Source of the DNA: Methylocystaceae bacterium
GTDB lineage: Bacteria; Pseudomonadota; Alphaproteobacteria; Rhizobiales; Beijerinckiaceae
Assembly (NCBI GenBank): GCA_009921565.1
Contig: RFXM01000003.1
Coordinates: 1 to 50,692, forward strand
Reading direction: 5' to 3'
Length of the DNA stretch: 50,692 nucleotides
The notes below the pieces were generated by a model. That model was not told the origin of the DNA. It did not search any database and saw only the letters and a list, made by a program, of their open reading frames with translations. Within the stretch, counting starts at the first letter, position 1; each line of letters begins with the position of its first letter. The position numbers and the translations under genes are program-made. This document shows positions 49,091 through 50,692 of the stretch, piece after piece.

Positions 49091-50374
49091 TCACTGAGCG
49101 CTCTGGGCCCGCTCCGCCAGATAAGCGTGTTTTAGAGCGGCTGTATTGAGCGTTGCAATTTGCTCGCGCAAAACAAGCCCCTGCCGTATTTCTACAAAGC
49201 GCTCATCTCTCTCGCCCAGCTCTACAGCGCGCAGGACAAATCCGTCATTTGTCCGTACAAAGACGCTTGGTTGATTATTGATTATCTGAACCGCCTCAAG
49301 TGGCACAACCAGAGACTCACTGGAGCGAGCGGTTTCTATTTCAGCAGTCAGCAACGTTCCAGGACTGAGCGAATAAGCCGGCGTTTTAAAATAAGCGATC
49401 ACCTTACCCATACGCGTTTCTGGCGTAAGAACAGAACTAATGATCTCGATCTTTCCTTGATATTTGGTTCCATCCGGCGACATGAGCTCAACGCTCTGTC
49501 CCTTTTGCAAACGAGATAATTCTTCAATAGGGACCGATAAATATACTTCAACCTCAGATAAATCAGCGATGACATAAAGTTGCGTATCATTGGTGACTGG
49601 CTGTCCTATATTCACAAGCCGGTCTAATACTTTGCCTGAGATGGGCGCCAAGATTTCTTTTTCTCTCAATCGCGCCAGCGGCTGACTATCTAGCCTAGAA
49701 ATTTCATCCTCTTGAACGTCTAGGGACGATAATTTCTGTCGCGCCAAATCCAATCGCAATTTTGCTTCCGTGAAAACAGCTTTAGCTTTTAAATAAAGCG
49801 TTTCAGCCGTAATTTTCTTTTCAAAAAGCCCTCGCTCTCGATCAAAAAGATTTGCCTGTAAATCAAAGCTGACCTTAGCTGCCAAATACTCGCTTTTCGC
49901 ATCAGCTATTTCACGAGAGTCAATGACTGCAATGACTTCATGCTGCTCAACAAGCGCGCCAAGTCGTTTACGCAATTGCGCCACAACGCCATGTACTTTC
50001 GCCGCAACGCGAACAAGCTTGGATGAGTCGGCTTCAACAGTGGCGGAAACGCGAAATTTTCTTGTGATATTTCCAGATGAAACAGCGCCAATTACAATAG
50101 CTTCATCTTTGATCTGTTTTTCGCTCAACAAAATAACCGGCTCTTTTTCCAAGCTCATTTTATTTTTATGCGTATTCGCGGTAATCAAAGCGACAAAATC
50201 TTGCACCTTTCCAATAAAAATAGTCGTGGAAGCTCCTAGAATGAGACAAAAGACGATTAAAAGAAAGAACTTAGGCCCAGTCGATAAAGAACCATAAAGC
50301 GTTTTAATAAAGAAAAGTGAGATCTTTAATTTATCTAAAATAAAGTTTTTGATCAGCAACGTCAGTTTAATCAT
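49091..50374 (-). CDS. HlyD/CzcB-type RND efflux adaptor, orphan
   Basis: Periplasmic adaptor of a tripartite efflux pump. One N-terminal membrane helix (about 35-54, KFFLLIVFCLILGASTTIFI) anchors it. The barrel-sandwich lipoyl halves (VRVAAKVHGVVAQLRKRLGALVEQHEVIAVIDSREI and LREKEILAPISGKVLDRLVNIGQPV) flank a long coiled-coil hairpin (about 155-220), followed by a beta-barrel (LYVIADLSEVEVYLSVPIEE) and a membrane-proximal domain. The family fits metal efflux (CzcB), but no CzcA pump or outer-membrane partner is in the window, on either side. Confidence 0.85.
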   Translation of the reverse strand: MIKLTLLIKNFILDKLKISLFFIKTLYGSLSTGPKFFLLIVFCLILGASTTIFIGKVQDFVALITANTHKNKMSLEKEPVILLSEKQIKDEAIVIGAVSSGNITRKFRVSATVEADSSKLVRVAAKVHGVVAQLRKRLGALVEQHEVIAVIDSREIADAKSEYLAAKVSFDLQANLFDRERGLFEKKITAETLYLKAKAVFTEAKLRLDLARQKLSSLDVQEDEISRLDSQPLARLREKEILAPISGKVLDRLVNIGQPVTNDTQLYVIADLSEVEVYLSVPIEELSRLQKGQSVELMSPDGTKYQGKIEIISSVLTPETRMGKVIAYFKTPAYSLSPGTLLTAEIETARSSESLVVPLEAVQIINNQPSVFVRTNDGFVLRAVELGERDERFVEIRQGLVLREQIATLNTAALKHAYLAERAQSAQ

Positions 50375-50631
50375 GCAGAATTTCTATTTAAAAGAAAACT
50401 AGCGACGATGCCTAGAGCATATCGATAATTTATAATTACAATCTCTTTATCCTTAAAACTACTAATATAACACTACAGAAATGCGGCATTTCGACTTCTT
50501 CGCGCCTCTTGCCGCAAGCGCCAAATGAGATCAAGCGCCCCCCCTTCCCCTTTAATTCTATCGCCGTCGGCCCAAGCTGCTCGAGGCCGCACTAAGGCTA
50601 AGGCTCACTCAATGCAGTGATTTAAAAAATT
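50375..50631. other. Upstream region of the adaptor gene
   Basis: AT-rich just upstream of the adaptor (50375-50470), so the promoter probably lies here; then ordinary sequence with no convincing gene before the terminator at 50632. Confidence 0.4.
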
Positions 50632-50665
50632 AAACCCGGCGCTTTTTAACAAAGCGCCGGGTTTT
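50632..50665. terminator. Strong bidirectional terminator at the window end
   Basis: A perfect 14-bp stem AAACCCGGCGCTTT with AAAGCGCCGGGTTT, loop TTAAC, followed by TATTATTTT. Usable on both strands. It probably ends a gene lying beyond the window edge. Confidence 0.85.
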
Positions 50666-50692
50666 ATTATTTTAACGATTAAGTCTCAGGCG

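Overview
The window is a contiguous piece of an alphaproteobacterial chromosome, most likely from the order Hyphomicrobiales. Supporting signs are a hopanoid operon (hpnCDE-shc-hpnG plus hpnH), a complete PhyR-NepR-EcfG general stress response locus, an intracellular PHB depolymerase, a dnaK-dnaJ-methyltransferase-pyrF block, and small RNA candidates carrying the UUUCCUCCCU motif that I recall from rhizobial MmgR RNAs. Base composition is moderate for that order. A Beijerinckiaceae or Methylocystaceae relative is plausible, but the sequence does not settle the family. I see no insertion sequence, prophage, CRISPR array, rRNA or tRNA.

Layout: 1-4536 (+) chaperones dnaK (5' end cut off) and dnaJ, a PmtA-like methyltransferase and pyrF. 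4644-10409 (+) hopanoid operon, with hpnH (-) running into it from the other side. 11828-14870 a tail-to-tail pair: an unrecognised four-helix membrane coiled-coil protein and a small GTPase-like protein. 14984-18697 prmA, an M24B aminopeptidase and an isoaspartyl peptidase. 18713-21508 phyR (-), nepR-ecfG-HWE histidine kinase (+). 21524-25407 (-) Nudix, an AroK-AroB fusion and a CorC-type protein. 25643-29271 (-) ilvB-ilvH-ilvC with a leader-peptide attenuator. 29427-32292 (-) pyrG, secG and a secreted unknown. 32536-37855 leuB, small envelope proteins, an MltB-type lytic transglycosylase, an AI-2E/PerM transporter and an RNase D-like exonuclease. 37906-39656 lptC-lptA and a lipoprotein transglycosylase. 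39958-43741 ettA, a GDSL esterase and purD. 43765-45441 a gene-poor stretch with three related small-RNA loci and two small unknown genes. 45500-50374 a secreted repeat protein, phaZ, a GST, a PH-SHOCT protein and an orphan HlyD/CzcB adaptor.

Functional themes: envelope building (hopanoids, LPS transport, murein hydrolases, Sec), amino-acid and nucleotide synthesis (ilv, leuB, aroKB, pyrF, pyrG, purD), and stress or carbon-storage control (EcfG cascade, sRNAs near phaZ). The nepR-ecfG promoter is a perfect GGAAC-N16-CGTT match, so the cascade probably autoregulates.

The most interesting unexplained items are: (1) the three sRNA loci at 43765-44838, where two minus-strand copies look like MmgR relatives and the third is an inverted relative apparently transcribed antisense, so its RNA could pair with the others; and (2) the GTPase-like/membrane coiled-coil pair at 11828-14870. 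Assignments rest on motifs and remembered families only; no database search was run.
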